NCBI GenBank assembly: GCA_018716795.1
Contig: DVJK01000166.1
Location: 1 to 5,503 of the forward strand
Direction of reading: 5' to 3'
Source: Candidatus Scatomorpha merdipullorum
GTDB taxonomy: Bacteria; Bacillota; Clostridia; Oscillospirales; Oscillospiraceae
DNA length: 5,503 nt
Below the pieces are notes generated by a model. It searched no databases, had not been told where the DNA came from, and worked only from the letters and a program-made list of their open reading frames with translations. Position numbers and translations under genes: made by a program. Below, in pieces: positions 3,806 to 5,503 of this stretch (position 1 is its first letter; the number at the start of each line of letters is the position of its first letter).

Positions 3806-5503
3806 TTATCTCAGCTTAACTCCGAACTCGCTCTCGAGCGCGGCGAGGATGCTCTGCACCGCCTCGTCCGCGTGCGCGTCGGTCAACGTCTGGTCGTCCG
3901 CCCGGAGCGTCAGCGCGAAGCTGACGGACTTCTTCCCCTCGGGGATATTCGAGCCCTTGTACACGTCGAAGACCTCGACGGCCTTGAGGTAGCCGCCGCC
4001 GGCGCGGCGGATGCACTTCTCCATCTCGCCCGCGGTGAGGGCGTCGTCGCAGACGACGGAGATGTCGCGCGTGACGGCGGGATAGCGCGGCAGCGGCGTG
4101 TAATAAATCTCGGTCTCCCGCTCGGCAAAGAGGCCGGGGAAGTCGAGCTCGGCGGCGTACAGCGCGTCGGCAACGCCGTAGTTTTTGGCCACCAGCGGGT
4201 GAATCTGGCCGAAAACGCCCAGCTTTTTGCCCTTGATGACGAGTGCGGCGCAGCGGCCCGGGTGATAGCTCGGGTTGTCCTTCACGGGGACATACTCGGC
4301 CTTCGTTATGCGCAGGGCGTCGCAGAGCTCCTCGACCGCGCCCTTGAGCGCGTAGAAGTCCATGTCCTCGCCGTAGGCGCCGAGGGTGAGCACCTTCGGC
4401 TCGTCCGCGAGGCCGTCGGCGCGCTTCTTATAGACCTTGGCGAACTCGTAGAGCTTCACGGACTTGTTGCGGTAGTTCCAGTTGCGGGCAAGCACCTCGA
4501 GCATGCTCGGCAGGGTCGTGGTGCGCATGCAGCTGGTGTCCTCGCCCAGCGGGTTGAGGATGCGTATCGCGTCGCGCCTCGGGTCGTCCCCGGGCAGACG
4601 AATCATATCCCAGCCCGCGGGAGAATAGAAGGAGTAGGTTATTATCCCGTCGTAGCCGCAGGCACGGCAGACCGCGCCCAGCTCGCGCTCGGCGCTCTGC
4701 TCGGGGGTGAAGCCGCCGGACTTGGTGCCGGAGTCCTCCATCATGGTGCTCGGGATGTTGTTGAAGCCGTAGATGCGGGCAATCTCCTCGGCGAAGTCGT
4801 TCTGCGTGTACTTCGGGTCGATGTCCAGGCGCCAGGTCGGCACGGTCACGGTGTTGCCCTCCACGCCGAAGTCGAGGCGGCGGAGGATGTCGCGCATGGT
4901 CTCGCCGTCTATGTCGGTGCCGAGTATCCAGTTGACGCGGTCGACGTCCAGCTCGCGCACCAGCGGCTCGGGCGGGTTCGGGAAGACGTCGACGACGCCG
5001 TCAATGACCTCGCCCGCGCCCAGCAGCTCGACAAGCTCGCAGGCCCTGTCGACGGCCAGCTTCGTGAGATAGGGGTCGAGGCCCTTTTCGTAGTGCGCGG
5101 AGGCGTCCGTGCGCATGTTGAGGGCCGCGGCGGTGCGGCGTATGCTCGTGCCGTTGAAGTTGGCGCTCTCGAAGAGGACCATCTTGGTGTCCTCGGTTAT
5201 CTCGCTGTTCTCGCCGCCCATGACGCCGGCGAGGCCGACGGGCTTGTGCTCGTCGCAGATGCAAAGCATGCTCGGCGTCACCCTGCGTTCGTTCCCGTCC
5301 AGGGTGCGGCAGGTTTCGCCCTCGCGCGCGGTGCGCACGATGATGTGCCCGCCGTCGACGCAGGAGAAGTCGAAGGCGTGCATCGGCTGGCCGTACTCCA
5401 TCATGACATAGTTGGTTATGTCAACTATATTGTTTATCGGCCTCATGCCCATGGCGGCGATGCGCTCGCGCATCCACTTGGGCGAGGGCTCAATCTTTAT
5501 GTT
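3806..5503 (-). CDS. pheT: Phenylalanine--tRNA ligase beta subunit, partial (N-terminus outside window)
   Basis: The beta subunit of the alpha2-beta2 phenylalanyl-tRNA synthetase, which charges tRNA-Phe in the cytoplasm. The 565 C-terminal residues are visible; the frame stays open through 5503, so the ATG at 5473 is internal. About 235 residues, including the EMAP-type tRNA-binding fold, should lie beyond the edge, judging from family lengths near 800. Visible domains, in visible numbering: B3/B4 editing region (about 20-165) with PINNIVDITNYV, GLAGVMGG near 90-97 and TDAS at 132-135; B5 (about 181-253) from the RELDVDRVNW block to YGFNNIPS; the catalytic-like core (about 265-460), including NPLGED; and the FDX-ACB anticodon-binding domain (about 467-565), starting near PLPRYPAVTRDIS. 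No frameshift or missing motif is apparent. pheS is expected upstream, outside the window. A terminator follows 22 bp downstream. Confidence 0.97.
   Translation of the reverse strand, partial: NIKIEPSPKWMRERIAAMGMRPINNIVDITNYVMMEYGQPMHAFDFSCVDGGHIIVRTAREGETCRTLDGNERRVTPSMLCICDEHKPVGLAGVMGGENSEITEDTKMVLFESANFNGTSIRRTAAALNMRTDASAHYEKGLDPYLTKLAVDRACELVELLGAGEVIDGVVDVFPNPPEPLVRELDVDRVNWILGTDIDGETMRDILRRLDFGVEGNTVTVPTWRLDIDPKYTQNDFAEEIARIYGFNNIPSTMMEDSGTKSGGFTPEQSAERELGAVCRACGYDGIITYSFYSPAGWDMIRLPGDDPRRDAIRILNPLGEDTSCMRTTTLPSMLEVLARNWNYRNKSVKLYEFAKVYKKRADGLADEPKVLTLGAYGEDMDFYALKGAVEELCDALRITKAEYVPVKDNPSYHPGRCAALVIKGKKLGVFGQIHPLVAKNYGVADALYAAELDFPGLFAERETEIYYTPLPRYPAVTRDISVVCDDALTAGEMEKCIRRAGGGYLKAVEVFDVYKGSNIPEGKKSVSFALTLRADDQTLTDAHADEAVQSILAALESEFGVKLR

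Overview
The window looks like chromosomal DNA of a GC-rich member of the Clostridia, probably Oscillospiraceae or a related gut lineage. Three things point there: a SCIFF-peptide maturase (scfB), which is close to a class marker for Clostridia; a Firmicutes-type IreB protein; and hairpin-rich intergenic repeats of the kind common in gut Clostridia. The placement is inferred from gene content and base composition; no database was searched.

Layout. Positions 1-656 hold no convincing gene. They carry five repeat copies: a 69-bp element that can fold as a three-way junction (21-89), an inverted hairpin element (147-180), a 125-128 bp unit present twice about 204 bp apart (294-421 and 498-622), and a direct copy of the hairpin element between them (431-464). 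Then come two plus-strand genes that abut with no intergenic base: scfB (657-2036), a radical SAM/SPASM RiPP maturase, and an Orn/Lys/Arg-decarboxylase-family PLP enzyme (2037-3353). A strong 15-bp hairpin (3355-3390) ends this unit and separates it from the convergent gene ireB. I place the ireB start at the GTG at 3649, not at the upstream ATG at 3709, because a Shine-Dalgarno and an extended -10 promoter lie between the two. Upstream of ireB is a terminator (3751-3783) for pheT, which runs on the minus strand from 3806 and leaves the window at 5503.

How it fits together. ScfB would install thioether crosslinks in the six-cysteine SCIFF peptide (ScfA). The scfA gene normally sits just upstream but is absent here; the repeat cluster occupies its place. 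The PLP enzyme is probably translationally coupled to scfB, although no biochemical link is established. pheT (housekeeping translation) and ireB (a small regulatory protein that is a Ser/Thr-kinase substrate in enterococci) are separate transcription units.

No wholly new multi-gene system is evident. The observations most worth checking are the missing SCIFF precursor, the compensatory base-pair change between the two hairpin copies upstream of scfB, and an 11-bp-phased repeat array that takes the place of the -35 element at the solitary ireB gene.
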